Shown here one piece after another: positions 10,411 to 23,187 of a stretch of 64,000 bases of DNA. Source of the stretch: Garcia nutans (lineage: Eukaryota; Streptophyta; Magnoliopsida; Malpighiales; Euphorbiaceae); NCBI GenBank assembly GCA_947685225.1, contig CANTUV010000053.1, positions 2,837,501-2,901,500 of the forward strand, given 5' to 3'. The first letter of the stretch is position 1. Every line of letters starts with the position of its first letter. Under the pieces are notes generated by a model. That model ran no database searches, was not told the DNA's origin, and was given only the letters and a program-made list of their open reading frames with translations. A program made the position numbers and the translations under genes.

Positions 10411-12840
10411 GTCCATTATTAGTATTATTGATGAACTTTAACTTTTATTATTTATCTGTTGATTTATTTTTTAAGTATTAAAAATTAATTTTAGAGTATA
10501 AATTTATTTTAATGGTGTAAAATATATAAAAATATTTTAACAAATATTATTAAATTTATTTTTAAATAAACCATACATATTACAAAGTTAAGAAAATATT
10601 AAGCTTATTTTTCTCAAAAAAAAATATTAAGCTTGTTATATATATTTTAAACTCATTATTTCGGCATTGAAAATTAAAATTTTAAGCCCAATAAATGAGT
10701 CCGACAATAAAACGATGAAGAAATAATAGTGGGCCTGAATGCCATTAGACCAAATCGCCACAACCCATTGCGAATCTGCCACGAATCATGGCGAACTTGC
10801 CATGGATAGGGCTCAATCTTAGCTATGCAGTGAATTTTTTTGAATAAGATTTTGGGTTCTTTATAAAAATACTAAAAAAAATAAAAAATTTTAAATTTAT
10901 TATATTTTAAAAAATATTTATAGATTTACTAAAATTTATGATTTTTTTAACAAAAATACTAAATGCAGATAATTTATTATGAGTTTATTTTAAATTTATT
11001 ATGAGTTTATTATACATTTATTATGAGTTTATAAATTTATATAATTTATTATGAGTTTATTATATGTTTATTATGTGTTTATTATGAATTTATTATAAAA
11101 TTATAAAAATACTACTGGTAAAAATAAAAAAATTTATAAAACATGGTAGATAGTGTAATTATTCCAAAAATTTTCTGCTGATTTATTTTGAATTTAAAAA
11201 ATAACCAAGAGATCAAATGAAGATGGGGGAGAAAATTTTGGTAATACTCCAACCCAGTAGAATTAATTTTGTTCACCAGTAATTAGAAATTCTGATGTAG
11301 GTAACAGAATCAGAATTTTGAGAAAGAATTTGAGCTAGAAAAAAGTATATAATAATATAATAAACATGCAAATATAATTTAGACCGATTACACACGAAAA
11401 TTTGATTAGCAAATATGTGATTAGCAAATATGTAAATTTAATTCTATACCTAACAAAAGAAAATTTGGATAATTAAAATCATTGATTATTAATAGTTAGA
11501 GTAATTAGTAAAAAATTCAAAATTTTAGTTCGAACAAATAAAAGAGCCTTTGTTAAAGATTAAATAAGGAGTTACTACTTAAAATTATTAAGCTATAATT
11601 GAGTAGAGAAGTAAACAAAATAAACAAGTTAAATAGATACACAAAGCCATGAAACCTGTATGGGAAGAAGAAAACAAATGTCAAAATAAAATGAAAATTA
11701 GAATCAACCAAGAAGAACTTGCTAAGTAGAAGAGAAACTAAACACAATTTACATGGAAACCAAGCTTAGGAATCGGTGGTGGGCTGAGCAGGAAATCAGA
11801 ATTTTATAATAAAAATTATAGTTAGTTAAACACATGTTGATTAGTGGCATTATGAAGCCAAACAACTCAACAAGTGTCCTACGACATGGATTAGAAGGAA
11901 CTAGCTGTAAATAAAAGCATGAAAGAAAGGAAATTAAAAACTTCCGTCATCTTTCACGTGAAGAAGAAAAAATAAAAATAGCTGGAGTTTTTTGCCTTCC
12001 CTTTGAACGAACATGAAAATCAACAAAACATTAGAAACTAGCTTGGTTAAGTGGGCAATAAACAACTATAATTTGATATTTAAAATCGATAAAGAAGAAG
12101 GGAGGAAATGTAAGTGAAATATTGAAATCAAATGATTAATAAAAAAGTTAGGAATTAGCAAATAAGCAATATAATATCTATTTTCACGAGTTTTACATGA
12201 AAAATTAGAAATGAAAGTATTTAAGTGATCGGTAATTTAACTCTTATTATGATATAGGTGTAGTTATCAAAATAGTGAATAATAAAGAGGAAGAAGCATA
12301 TGCATATTGCTTGCCTTGGAACAAATTAAACTGGAAATTAATCCATAAAACTTAGTTAAACTAATGTTAAATTAGAAAGAATGGAGATTGAATAACTGGA
12401 ATTTATATTAACATGAGTTGAGGATAGAAACATGAAGTGTTGGTTGCTAGTTAACAAGAATTATGAAAGGGAAGAAGGGAGGTAAAAACTGAAAGTAAAA
12501 ATGGGGCTAAATATATGCATTGACATATATATGCAATATGTATAAGAGAGATGCAACTAGAGGAAATGGAACTAAACATAATTAGTTAAATAAAAGCACA
12601 GACATACATATATGCATATGGTACAAAAATGAAATTTTAAGCAAAATGGAAATGCTTATAAACAAGGTTAGATGAAGAACTTGAGTTAAATATAAATATA
12701 ATCTATAGGCAAAATAAAACTAGATAATATACTAGTTTAAGAAATAAAACAATTTAAAAGCTAATGTAAATACATTAGGGCATATATATGGTTTTGACGT
12801 GAACCCCTACTATATGGATTAGGGACCCTCTTGCTTTTGG
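10411..12840. other. AT-rich intergenic DNA with no recognised gene
   Basis: Both strands hold only short frames with no family features. From about 10900 to 11100 the words TTTATTATGAG and TTTATTATG recur loosely, a degenerate AT tandem. The stretch may be decayed transposon DNA, but nothing in it lets me assign a type. Confidence 0.6.
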
Positions 12841-14030
12841 TGTAACTTCCGTTATCTTACAAAAATTAAATTAAATTAATAAGTGGGGAGTTAAATGAGG
12901 TGTTGGAAGTTAGAAAATATCATATATATATATATATATGAAATATAATAAAAATATAGATTACATAGTTAAATATGAATTAGAAAATGTTGACGGTTGA
13001 ATAGTAAAAGAATGATAAAATTATAATTTAAAAAAATAAAAATAAAAATATTTTTGGATATATGATGAAATGAAAGACTTAAATGACTAAATAATTAACT
13101 AAATAATTAATTAAATATTAATATTTTATTAATTAATAATTTTATAATTATGTAAATTGGTAATGGGTAAAATTGAAATTTTAGTAAGATATAGCTATCC
13201 ATCATCATCTTCTTCTTCTTCTTTTACTCTCTCAAGCACAAAATTTTCTCCATGAATAAGGATTATTCTTACTCCAAATACTAAATTTTCGAGAGATTTT
13301 AAAGATTGAAGTGATTTTTGAAGGTTTTCCATTAAGTAATTATGTTTTTCTTATTTATTTTCAAGTTTTATGGATATATATGATTATATATGAATTGAGT
13401 TTTTGAATGAATATATTATAATTGTTGAAATGGATATGTAAGATGTTATTTTGATGAGTAAGTAAAGATTTTATAGTTAAATATTGGATTTGAGTATGTT
13501 TAGTTGGAGTTTGGAAGATGTAGTATGGAAGTTAGGGTTTTGGTAAAAAGTGATGGTAAATTTGATTTTATGATTTAAATTGTGTTATTTTGTGTTGTTA
13601 ATGATATAAATGAGCTCAAATAAACATTTGGAATTGGTTAGAATGAAAAACTAAAATTAAAGTGGCATAAGGCAAAATTTTAGAATTTTGAAGAAAATGT
13701 GATACATTGTATTTTAATGCTTAAAATGTATTAAAATATAATGTATTAGATATATTTAAGCTTGAAACTCAATTTGGTATTGGTTGGAATGATTTTTCAA
13801 TATTAAAGTGCATGATGGCAAAAACTTAAAAAATTTTAGAATTATGCCTTAATTTATATTTTAGGCTTTAAACACCTAGAAATATGATGTTAATTGATTA
13901 TGATTATTCACATTTTCAATAGGTATTGAATAGGTTGTTGTTTCATCAACCTATAAAGGATTTTTGGGTGTGTTGGAAGTGGAGTGGAGTTTTAACTTTA
14001 TTTATTGCTTTAAAGAGGTTAGTACATACT
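12841..14030 (+). mobile_element. Diverged Tekay-like LTR, 5' part
   Basis: It starts TGTAACTTCC, like the Tekay LTR starts TGTAACATTC/TGTAACATCC. It then follows the same order as 31520-32880: AT-rich block, TCTTCTTCTTC run (about 13206), a TATTGGATTTG segment (about 13483) and a final GAGGTTAGTACATAC matching GGAGGTATGTACAAAC at 32856. Similarity is partial, so this is an old copy. The Tat-like LTR at 14031 cuts it. Confidence 0.55.
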
Positions 14031-16475
14031 TGTGAATGGAGATTTTCGCCCCCCCACTTCCGGTGGAATGGTTCTTGCGACTGCGGTACTATTTAGGCTC
14101 GGAGCCTTAGAGAATACGGGCCTAAGCCAGGAGAAAATGAAGTCGCCACCCGGACGGGCCGGAAAAAAGAAAGAGGTGGATGACTCGATTCCTAAGGAAT
14201 TCCCAACCTCTTAATGGGTTCGAAAAGTTGGGTATGTGTGGGGACGGTGAGAAATGACCCAGCATCCCCACAATGCCCGATTCATTGGAACCGGCTTTTT
14301 TTTGCAGATCTTAATATTATAAAATTCTTAAATATAACAATATTATTCATATTACATGCAACAATTAAAATAAAGCATCATTATATTAAAATTAAAGCAA
14401 TATCAAAAAAAAGCAAATAAATGGACACCCATCCGAGGATGGAAATATGTCCTTACATCGTCCATGTCTAAAACTAAATAGGACACCCACCGAAAGGTGG
14501 AAACATGTCTTTTACATTGGTCCAAAATATAAAAGCAATTTAAATTACATAAAATTTAACTAATGAGGTACCCATAAAGTGGAAACATACCTCTTACAAT
14601 TTTAATACCAAAATAAACAAATAATAATCGTAATAATAAAGAAAATATCCATCATTGATAAATTAAATAAATCAAGCATTGAAATTAAATAAATCAAAAT
14701 ATATAATAAACTATGTAATCAAAATCTAAAATTAAATAAAGCAAATAAAGATACAAATTTAGGTTTATGTCTCAATTTAGGATTCTTTAATTAACATTTA
14801 GGGTTTTGGGATTTTGGGATTATTATATTTATTATTTAGGCTACTGTGAGGATTTTTGAAAAAATGGAATGGTTTTGGAATCTTAAGACATTAGAGTTTA
14901 GGACTCACGGTTTGAGGAAATAAGGTTTTAGGGTTTTTTTGAAAAATAAAGCACTTTAAGGTTTGTTTGAAGAATAATTTATGGTTCTGAAAGAAGAACT
15001 TAAGAATTTGGGATCTAAGGTTTGAAAGTTAATTTTTAGGGTTACTGGATATTTTGAAAACAAATTAGGATTCAATAAAGCAACTTTGAATTTTAGAATT
15101 AAAGAAAATAATTTAGGGTTTAGATAATTGAAAAGCTATTTTGGGGTTTTAGGAAATATAAGGCACATTAGGGTTTGGTTCTTAGAGCTTACTAGAGTTA
15201 GAGTTAGAAATTCGGCTTATTGGATCAATTTTAATAATTAAACTATTTGCAAACTCAAGTTTATGGTTTCTAAAATTGAGGTTTGGGAATTAGGATTTTA
15301 GGAAGCTAGGGTTTTGGATAGTTAGGGTTTTTAGTGGCTTTAGGTAGAATAGTTTGGGGAAAGGGTTACGGGGTGACAAGCTTTAAAATAAATTAAGGTT
15401 TTGATTTATCTTTTTAGAAGACACATTGATTATAGAGATAAATTGAGATTTTAGAAAACAATTATATTTGTGAGACTTTATTAGAATAATTTAGAGTTTA
15501 AAAAGTTTTAGAAACAAAATAACAGTTTTAAAGTTTTGAAAATAAAAGAACAATTTAGGGTTTTTAATAATTTAATAAATGATTTAGGCTAATGGATGAA
15601 TGAAAAATCTGATTTATAAACATACTATTAAGGTTTAATAATTTAGGTTATTGGAAGACTCAACATCAAAATAAATAACAGAAACATTTAAAATAAAATA
15701 TGGCAATATTATCATATACTTAAATAATTCATGAATAAAAAACATAAGGATGTTGTAAATATAAACAAATCAAAGATTTATAATCAAACATGCATCCCGT
15801 TGGTTCCACCACAGTTGACTCTGGCTGAACAACAAAAAAGGCAACGTTGCTGCCTTTGATGGATTGATGATTGATACTTGATACTTATTGCTAATTTCCT
15901 TTTGCCATTTTTGCTTTACTGCTTTAATCTTCCTTAATCTCAATTGCTGCTCTCTGCTTTGCTTTTTTTTTTCCTCTAGGGTTTTCTCCGTCTTTTTTTT
16001 TTCTTAGGGTTTTTTCTTTTTTTCCGTCCTCTCCTTGTTATTGCATTTTAATGTGGTATTTATAGGAAAAATAAAGTTCTAATCCTATTTTAATAATGAA
16101 ATACTATCTATTTAGTAAAAACTACAAAACCGGGTAAAACAAGGTTTGGTCAAAAAATCGGCAGCCCGCGGGCTGTCTGGCCCGCTGGGAAAAATTGCGC
16201 TGGCGCGGCAGGCTAGCTGGGCAAGCCAGTTCATCATAGAGCTGGGCAAGCCCAGCTATGGCAAATTGGGCACTGCCTAATTCGCCGCAGACAATTTCTG
16301 CGACGAAATGGGCTACCGCCGCTCGGCACCGATACGTTCGATTTTTTTATTTTTTTATTTTTATTAAAAATAACTATTAAATATTATTAGTAATTAAAAT
16401 ATTATCAATAAATAAATACCACAAACATTATATTAGACTATCGGATTTGAATGGGTAAAAAATTAAGAGTTTACA
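14031..16475 (-). repeat. Tat-like 3' LTR, copy 1
   Basis: Minus strand reads TGTAAACTC...CATTCACA (TG...CA ends). It has a TATA box at 16057-16064, then a long R/U5 rich in AAACCCTAA-like words (about 14770-15600). The far end, 14031-14280, contains a GC-richer block with GAGTCGCC and GGGTTCGAAAAG words that is conserved in copy 2. No real gene is inside. Confidence 0.65.
16057..16064 (-). promoter_or_regulatory. Putative TATA box of Tat-like LTR copy 1
   Basis: Minus strand TATAAATA, about 410 bases into the LTR. The same word sits at the matching place in copies 2 (56994-57001) and 3 (63868-63875), which supports a conserved LTR promoter and a minus-strand orientation. Confidence 0.6.
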
Positions 16476-16493
16476 GTCTGCCCCCTGCTTGAG
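16476..16493 (-). other. Polypurine tract of Tat-like copy 1
   Basis: Minus strand CTCAAGCAGGGGGCAGAC directly precedes the LTR start TGTAAACTC. Copy 2 has CAAGCAGGGGG at the same place (57402-57412). Confidence 0.65.
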
Positions 16494-16703
16494 AGATTTG
16501 ATACTACGGCAAAAGAGAGCAAAAGGCAACAAGACTTTTAATTTTGGCAAAAATAAACTTAATTTTCTTGAGATGGTTTTGGTTTGGGTTTTGGGTTTTG
16601 GTGAATTTAGAATTTGGGTTATGGACCCGAGACTGAGTTTGACTGACCTTTTATCAATTGAGAATTCTGGCTGAACTAACTGTTTCCTTCTTTAATGGAT
16701 TAT

Positions 16704-17480
16704 GGGTCTTTCCCCTCAAAATGTATCTTCATCCTTGGCATCAAGTCTTCACCCTTGAAAATGGATCTTCATCCTTTGGTCTTCAGGTATTCACCCTTTG
16801 AAATTGGATCTTCATCATTAGAATTAGGTCTTCACCTTTGAAAATGGATCTTCATCCTTGGAAATTGGGTCTTCACCCTTGAAAATGTATCTTTATTCTT
16901 TGGACTTCGGGTCTTCACCCTTTGAAATTGGATCTTCATCCTTGGAAATCGGGTCTTCACCCTTGAAAATGGATCTTCATCCTTTGGAGTTTGGGTCTTC
17001 ACCCTTTGAAATTGGATCTTCATCCTTGGAATCAGGTCTTCACCTTTGAAAATGGATCTTCATCCTTGGAAATTGAGTCTTCACCCTTAAAAATGGATCT
17101 TTATCCTTTGGACTTCGGGTCTTCACCCTTTGAAATTGGATCTTCATCCTTTAAACTGGATCTTCATCCTTGGCATCGGGTCTTCACCCTATAAAATGGA
17201 TATTCATCCTTTGGACTTCGGGTCTTTACTCTTTAAAATTGGATCTTCATCCTTGGAATCAGGTCTTCACCTTTGAAAATGGATCTTCATCCTTGGAAAT
17301 TGGGTCTTCACCCTTGAAAGTGGATCTTCATCCTTTAAACTGGATCTTCATCCTTTGCATCGGGTCTTCACCCTTGAAAGTGAATCTTCATCCTTTAAGC
17401 TGGATCTTAATCCTTGGAAATCGGGTCTTCACCCTTGAAAGTGGATCTTCATCCTTTAGATGTCGGGTCTTCACCCTTGG
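16704..17480 (-). repeat. 42-bp minisatellite in the 3' UTR of Tat-like copy 1
   Basis: Tandem units of two ~21-bp halves: GGGTCTTCACCCTTGAAAAT and GGATCTTCATCCTTGGAAAT. The unit length is a multiple of three, which leaves long open frames on both strands; these are repeat artefacts and not genes. Some units lack a half. Just upstream, 16619-16640 holds a single GGACCCGAGACTGAGTTTGA, the motif amplified instead in copy 2. Confidence 0.88.
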
Positions 17481-17834
17481 CTTCAGCTCTTTTAGCTAGA
17501 CTAATCTTTTGCCTGTTTCATCTTCATTCTTTCGATAGTTTTTAATGTACCATTCCGTTGCACTTTTTCAAAAAACTCTGCTATTTTTAGCTGGCCCCTT
17601 ATATCTTCTCCTTACCCCTAATGATTTTTCTCATACAGGCTCTGATTGATGTTTGTCTTGTCTAGCTCTTCACACAAGCATGTATTTCTTCTTTTGCAAA
17701 ATGACTGGAGCTTCCTCACGCAATGGCCTTTCCATGCCCCCTGATTCCATATCCGCTTTATGGTTGCTTCATAGAATATTGCTGTTTATTTTTTTCAAGA
17801 AAAATGGAGTGTGATATGCTCATGTATGCATGAT
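17481..17834 (-). other. Remaining Tat-like 3' UTR, no gene seen
   Basis: Pyrimidine-rich sequence between the minisatellite and the Athila-2 LTR. I see no ORF, domain or repeat in it. Confidence 0.5.
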
Positions 17835-19556
17835 TGTTGCGCTCTAATTATCTCTACCACAAAGTGTCACTCGTAAGTATACGAGGTATCTGTAGCAAAG
17901 GTGATCGCCCCAAGGTCGTCTCACAAGGAAGCTAAAGTAGCTAATTGATTATCAGATTATAAATAACAAGTAATTAATAAATTTAAATTACTATCAATTA
18001 AAGAAAACAAATTAATCGAAGTTTAAAACAAATAAAAGTAAACTGGACTGATGTATTGATTCACTTAATAGAATGGTCTAGGGTTTGCACTTCTCTACTA
18101 CTTATATGTATGAACGGTTATTCCTCTTGACCAATTTAATTTCAAAGATTAAATCTCAAGCAACTTAATTAATTGAATAAAGGAAATAAGCTCTCGCATT
18201 CAAACCTTTCTCAAATAATCTTGCTACAATTGAAATAATCTTTTCCTAGGTTATATCTCTAATTCACCTAAGTCTTTAATTGAATTGTTCCAGCATTAGA
18301 CTTCATCTCTCAATCCATCATCTAATACCTAAAACTCATAATTGGTGGCCAATCAATTATATATTAACAATAATCCATTCAATCAAGGCTAAAGAAATAA
18401 TTAAGTTAAGAGTAATAACCAATTCATAAAATCATAGCAGATCCATACAAACCCTAGACTAGATCAAATTAGTTCATAATGCTATCAAACATACTCATCT
18501 CATTAAAATTCAAAGAAATCAATTTAGACATGATAATATCCATGAATACAATTCCAATGAAATGAAAGAGATAAAGTTCGAGAACAAAACCAAATTACAA
18601 ACTTCTTAGCTCTTAAAGAATCTCTTGTTCAGAACTTGCTCGAAGAATGTATCAATGGCTAGAACAAATCTAATCTAAGCTAGTTTAATCAAAGTGTAAT
18701 CAAAAGATCAAAGAAAACAAGATGAAACCCTAACAATTTTCTTTGACGGCTAAAACAAAAATCAAACTCTCAACAACCCTTAAGAAAACCCTAATTCTAA
18801 TATTTATACGAAACCTCTGCGCGTCTTCATTAATCCATGAGTGACACGACCAGGCTAAAAGGGACTTGGCCGTGTCTGAGGTCTTTGGAGGGACACAGCC
18901 ACAAGCTTGGCCGTGTCCCTTGAGTGTGTTCGCTTCTGTGTGATTTTCTTCTTTTCTTCCTTGGAGTGGTTGAGTGACACGGCCAGTTTGGAGGAAGCTT
19001 GGCCATGTTGGACAATTTTGGAGGGACACGGCCACAAGCTTGGCCGTGTCCCTTGCATGTGTCTTCTACTGCTTGATTTTCATCTTTCTTTTGCTTTGGA
19101 CTTGAGTGAGACACGGCCAAGCTTAAGCAACTTGGTCGTGTTGGAGCTTTTTTTGGAGGGACACGGCCACAAACTTGGCCATGTCCCTTGCTTGTGTCAC
19201 CTTTTGTGTCTTGGTCTTCCTCTTTAGCTTGGTATGGGACACGGCCAGTGGCTTGGCCGTGTCCTCTGCATGTGTCAGCTACTGTCCAATTTTTCCTTCT
19301 TCTTGGTTTCTTGGCTTTTTAACCTAGAACAAAACTTGAAACAAACTTTAAACAAGAATTAAATGAACATTAACCAACAAAACATAAACACACACTAAAA
19401 ACTAGGACAAAAACGACATAAACACTGAAATAAACTAAAACTACCAAAATTAATGAAAACACTAAATAAACCAATTGAAACTACCAAAATACCTAAATAA
19501 AACAATAATTATCATAATAAATAAGACACAAATCTATAACAAAAACTAATAAAACA
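17835..19556 (-). repeat. Athila-2 3' LTR
   Basis: Minus strand runs from TGTTTTATTAG (19556) to GAGCGCAACA (17835), 1,722 bp, the same ends as Athila-1. It is about 100 bp shorter than the Athila-1 3' LTR and contains its own version of the GGCCGTGTC array (18838-19265). Confidence 0.88.
18838..19265 (-). repeat. GGCCGTGTC hairpin array in the Athila-2 LTR
   Basis: Perfect hairpins with 10-bp arms GACACGGCCA/TGGCCGTGTC occur at 19025-19050 (loop CAAGCT) and 19238-19263 (loop GTGGCT). Other units carry single changes. The arms match Athila-1 and the loops differ. Confidence 0.85.
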
Positions 19557-20931
19557 ACTACCCCACACTTAAAACTTTGCTTATCCTCAAGCAAATTCAC
19601 ATGGCATAAATTAAAAACTCAAACAATCTTAACTATAATTCCAGCATATAAGATGAAATCCTTTAAGACTCAGCCATATATATTTGCACTTACTTCAATC
19701 AAGGATTTTCTTAACTCATTCATTAATCCAGACATACAAATCTTATCTCTCATCTAAGTGTTTCACTCGATTTCAAAGGTTAATTCACTCAAACCACTCA
19801 TGACTGCATACTACCATAAACTTGCTTAATTATCAAATCTCCCTCACTGATTTTCTCAAGAAATAATCCGAAGGTCTTTTATTTGGATGTAATGGGGCTA
19901 AGGTGAAGGTGTGATAAAAGACATTTAAGCTGGAGCATCAAGAAATTGAGTATCTAAATTAGACAATACTCTTGCTAAGAAACTCACAACTCCCTCAAAT
20001 GGCATAATCACCAACCTTTGATACTTTCACATACTTGCATATTTGAAGAAAAATACAAGAGTCAACATTCCTCTAATGCTAGAAAATATATGAATTTTGT
20101 ATATATATATATATTTTCCTTTTTCTTTTTCTTTTATTTTTATCATTATTTATTTATTTATTTTTAATAATATATATATATACAAAATATGAACTTGCAT
20201 GGAACATCTAGCTTAAAATGTAAAGGAAAAGAATAATCGACTCTTAGTCAAATACAATGCGCACAGTATGCATTTCAACCCCAAATAGCAATACCATATT
20301 TTTTTTTACTTGCTTACCCCACACTTTTGAATTAAACCACCCTATTGTCATATCATAAGAAGTCCATTCCTTAATGCAGGTATGATGATAATAAGAAAGT
20401 GTTGAGTTGAGAATTGTGTTGATCAAAAAAGAAAAGGTCAAAGGCTCAACTTGGCTCACTAAGGAATTCAATATTAAGGGAAGTTTTTTTAAGCAAAAGG
20501 GCTAACCTAATTTGCCTTCATCATTTTTAAACTTGAGATTAAATCATAATGTGAGTTCAATTAGTATGCAAAAGCAAACTCTAGAGATGCAAAATCATGA
20601 AGGTGCACACTTAAGAAAAGAAAATCAATTGACAATAACATTTAATCCATGAGGCTCAAAACTCACAAAGGTGGGTTCTCAAAGGTGGGTTCTCAAAAAT
20701 AAAAACCGATCAAAGCACCCATTGAATTTATTTAAACCAAACATAAAATTAAAATTTGCTAAATTTAAAATTACAACTATGAAAAAGAAATGCAAACCGA
20801 TGGGTTGCTTCCCATTTAGCGCTTCTTTAATGTCATATAGTTGGACATCACTGCAAGACTTAGGGATCGTGGATTAAAGTGTTGTCAATGATCTTCACTT
20901 CTTGAAATCCTTCTTTATATGGTTTAACTCT
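19557..20931 (-). other. Athila-2 3' untranslated region and polypurine tract
   Basis: The minus strand has the AAGTGTGGGG tract next to the LTR (about 19561-19570) and another AAAGTGTGGGG-like copy near 20320, matching the second tract of Athila-1. The counterpart of the 5384 tract is not evident here. A TA-rich run lies at 20098-20185. There is no gene; a frame at 20244-20471 only mirrors Athila-1. Confidence 0.7.
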
Positions 20932-21532
20932 CTATCCATTTACTTTAAAAGTATTATTTGTTCGAGAGTTAAGCAATTCAATGGCACCAGAAGGACATAC
21001 CTTAGTTATCTCGAAAGGATCACTCCATCGAGATTTGAGTTTACCTGGAAACAGACGGAGTCGAGAATTAAAAAGTAAAACTTTCATACCTGGACTCAAT
21101 GTCTGTCGCACAATAAATCTGTCATGAAGTACTTTAGTACGATCCTTATAGTTCCTCGAGCTCTCATATGCCTTTGGGTTAAGGCACCTTTGGGTCTCCC
21201 TCACTGGTTGAGCCCCCTCTTCTAAGGTCAGTGTCAGCTCCAATTTATCTGAGGAACCTGTCTGCAAGAAAACATCTAAAACAACTACGTCAACACAATT
21301 AATTAAGGAACAATCCTCATATAAAGTAGTTTTAGGAATGGGAGAAGTGTTAAAAATAGAAAAATCAACAGTTTGTCCCAAGACAGTCATTGATAATTTA
21401 CCATTTTTAACATCTATTAAAGTGTTGGTAGTAGCCATAAAAGGCCTGCCCAGCAAAATAGTGTGTGCTGATGGTGTAGGGTTACTTCCTTCCATGTCAA
21501 GAACTATAAAATCCACAGGTACTATCTATTAG
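20932..21532 (-). pseudogene. Protease-integrase tail fusion (Athila-2), partial
   Basis: The minus-strand frame begins inside protease, contains ILLGRPFMATTNTLIDVKNG, and passes at about 21190 into AYESSRNYKDRTKVLHDR and then the integrase C-terminal end. It stops at a TAG (20932) three codons before the point where Athila-1 continues to RVKPYKEGF. The join is at the same residue as in Athila-1. The protease active-site half is absent because the copia-type LTR interrupts the gene at 21532. Confidence 0.85.
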
Positions 21533-22881
21533 TGTATGTGCCCTAGGCCATTTATTTGGATCTTTATGTTATACATTCATTATTAATAAATGAGGTTTTA
21601 TTATCATTATTGTTTGTTTGCATGTTACACAATTTTGATATTTGTCCCTGGTTTATTATTGTTATAGAGATAAAAAAAAATAATTCTTAACCAGTATGAA
21701 CATTGATTTGATAATCATCAGATGGTTATGTGTATAGTGATACAAATCAATTTCATAGATACTTGTTAGAGAACAATGTATTGGATAGACCCATCATGAG
21801 ATTACTACATGGGTTAGTGTCATAAGTAAATCTCATGATAGTTATGTATTAATTCTTTGACTTGAGATTGTCATAGTTTCCAATATAAGGACTATTATAT
21901 TTTGACATGATCAAACATTATCCGTAACTGGATAGTAATAAAGGTTATGATCATATATGATAGAAATTATGTAGAGGATAATGAACAATCAAGATAGAAT
22001 TTGTCCCTCTCTTTGAGAGAGATATCTTTTGGGCCCCTCGATAAGTGAGACTGTGAAATGCATGGCCGTGCTCAAATGAATTAATAGTGTGATCAATTTC
22101 ATTTATTTTTATCAGTCTACTTGGAGATCGAGTAATCATAAGTTTGGACAGTATAAGTATGACGTTGACCATGACTTATGTTCAAGCTAGATATCGTGTG
22201 ACAAAGGGATTAATGCATGTACTATTATTAGGCAAATTGGACATTCCTTATATTAATTGGGTAGTTGTAACGCCTTGCTAGAGGCCAATTATGACTTGTT
22301 GGTTTAATAGAGATTAAATTGACTACCAATTAATATGGGCCTATCGGGTCACACACAAGAATGCGCTTTGGGCTGGATATAATATTAATAATATTAATAT
22401 TAGATATTAATATTTATTATTATTATTATTTTCATTTTTTATTATATATATATTATTAGATAATATATTCAGAATCCTAATTAGATTTGGATTCTGAATT
22501 TGACTTACCTTATCCAATTTCGAATTGGATTCTGGAGTGATTATATTCACTCCAGACGTTAAGTCTTCATAGAGGTAACTTTAGAAAATAAAAAAAATGA
22601 AAACAAAGAAACCCTAATACGTTTTAGAGAAAACGTTTTTCAGCCTTCGCCGTTGCAGAGAGCTAGCACTCCAGACAATAGCATTCGCGTGGATACGCGA
22701 TAGAGGGTGTTTCGCGATCGAGGCATCTCTTCCAAACCGTGATTTCGAATCATCAACAGGTTAGTTCTTTGTACACTTTTGTCGAATTAAATGAATAGTA
22801 TGGATCCTGGTGCGAAATCATAGATCAAAAATTTTTTCGCTGCGTGTTTTTGTTTGCAGTGATCTCCTTGATTTCTTAACA
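21533..22881 (+). repeat. Copia-type 5' LTR
   Basis: 1,349 bp between TG and CA ends. An AT-rich core with TATATATA lies near 22443, and AAACCCTAATACG near 22610 may lie in the leader of the transcript. It holds no gene. Confidence 0.65.
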
Positions 22882-22896
22882 GTGGTATCAGAGCCA
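22882..22896 (+). other. Primer binding site, initiator-Met type
   Basis: GTGGTATCAGAGCCA directly after the LTR; TGGTATCAGAGC is complementary to the 3' end of plant initiator tRNA-Met. Confidence 0.8.
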
Positions 22897-22978
22897 CTTG
22901 TTGTTTTCGTTTAAGTCGAAAATGCCATGTTGATATGATTACATGAGATATATTGATTTCATATGGCATGTTAACTAT

Positions 22979-23097
22979 AAAACCCTAATTCATTTTTCAT
23001 ATGATGAGAAAGGATTGGTTTTTGGTTTCGTTTCTGTAAAACCCTAATTCATTTTTCATATGATGAGAAAGGATTGGTGTTTTTAATTTCGTTTTCA
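22979..23097 (+). repeat. 59-bp tandem duplication in the copia leader
   Basis: The block beginning AAAACCCTAATTCATTTTTC occurs at 22979 and again at 23038 with nearly identical sequence, two units head to tail. Confidence 0.85.
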
Positions 23098-23187
23098 TGA
23101 GATGATCACGTATATATGATTGGTTGATTAAAACAATTTTCATATGATGAAAACGATTAAGTTTATATGTGATATAAACATTTGGTA

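Larger units (their letters stand above)
14031..17834 (-). mobile_element. Tat/Ogre-like element copy 1, 3' end (LTR plus 3' UTR)
   Basis: On the minus strand: a 3' untranslated region with a minisatellite, a polypurine tract, then an LTR of about 2.4 kb. No coding domain is present in this copy. Related copies are at 55076-58034 and 62428-64000. Tandem arrays just upstream of the polypurine tract are known for the Tat lineage, which is the reason for this name; without pol the assignment is inferred. Athila-2 cuts it at 17835. Confidence 0.6.
17835..21532 (-). mobile_element. Athila-like copy 2 (Athila-2), 3' half
   Basis: Minus-strand relative of Athila-1. Right to left: protease/integrase-tail ORF, 3' untranslated region, polypurine tract, complete 3' LTR. 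Gag, primer site and 5' LTR are missing because the copia-type LTR at 21533 cuts it. Sequence and layout follow Athila-1 throughout, including the absence of RT, RNase H and the integrase core. Confidence 0.88.
21533..23187 (+). mobile_element. Copia-type element: 5' LTR, primer site and leader only
   Basis: LTR TGTATGTG...CTTAACA is followed at once by a Met-tRNA primer site. About 300 bases of leader follow, and the element then stops at the SINE-like cluster. No gag-pol or 3' LTR is found in the window. It cuts Athila-2, so it is younger than that copy. An LTR ending in AACA and directly touching GTGGTATCAGAGCC is typical of Ty1/copia, but no protein confirms it. Confidence 0.65.

Noticed and set aside
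14770..15600. Interstitial telomere array
   Set aside because: TTAGGGTTT words are scattered and degenerate, never in tandem register, and recur at matching positions in sister LTRs.
16832..17499. Open frames of 60-109 codons on both strands with repeated peptides
   Set aside because: They come from the 42-bp minisatellite, whose unit is a multiple of three, so any frame stays open.
22020..22100. Possible tRNA or small RNA gene in the copia LTR
   Set aside because: No cloverleaf or A/B box pair could be formed; it is LTR sequence.
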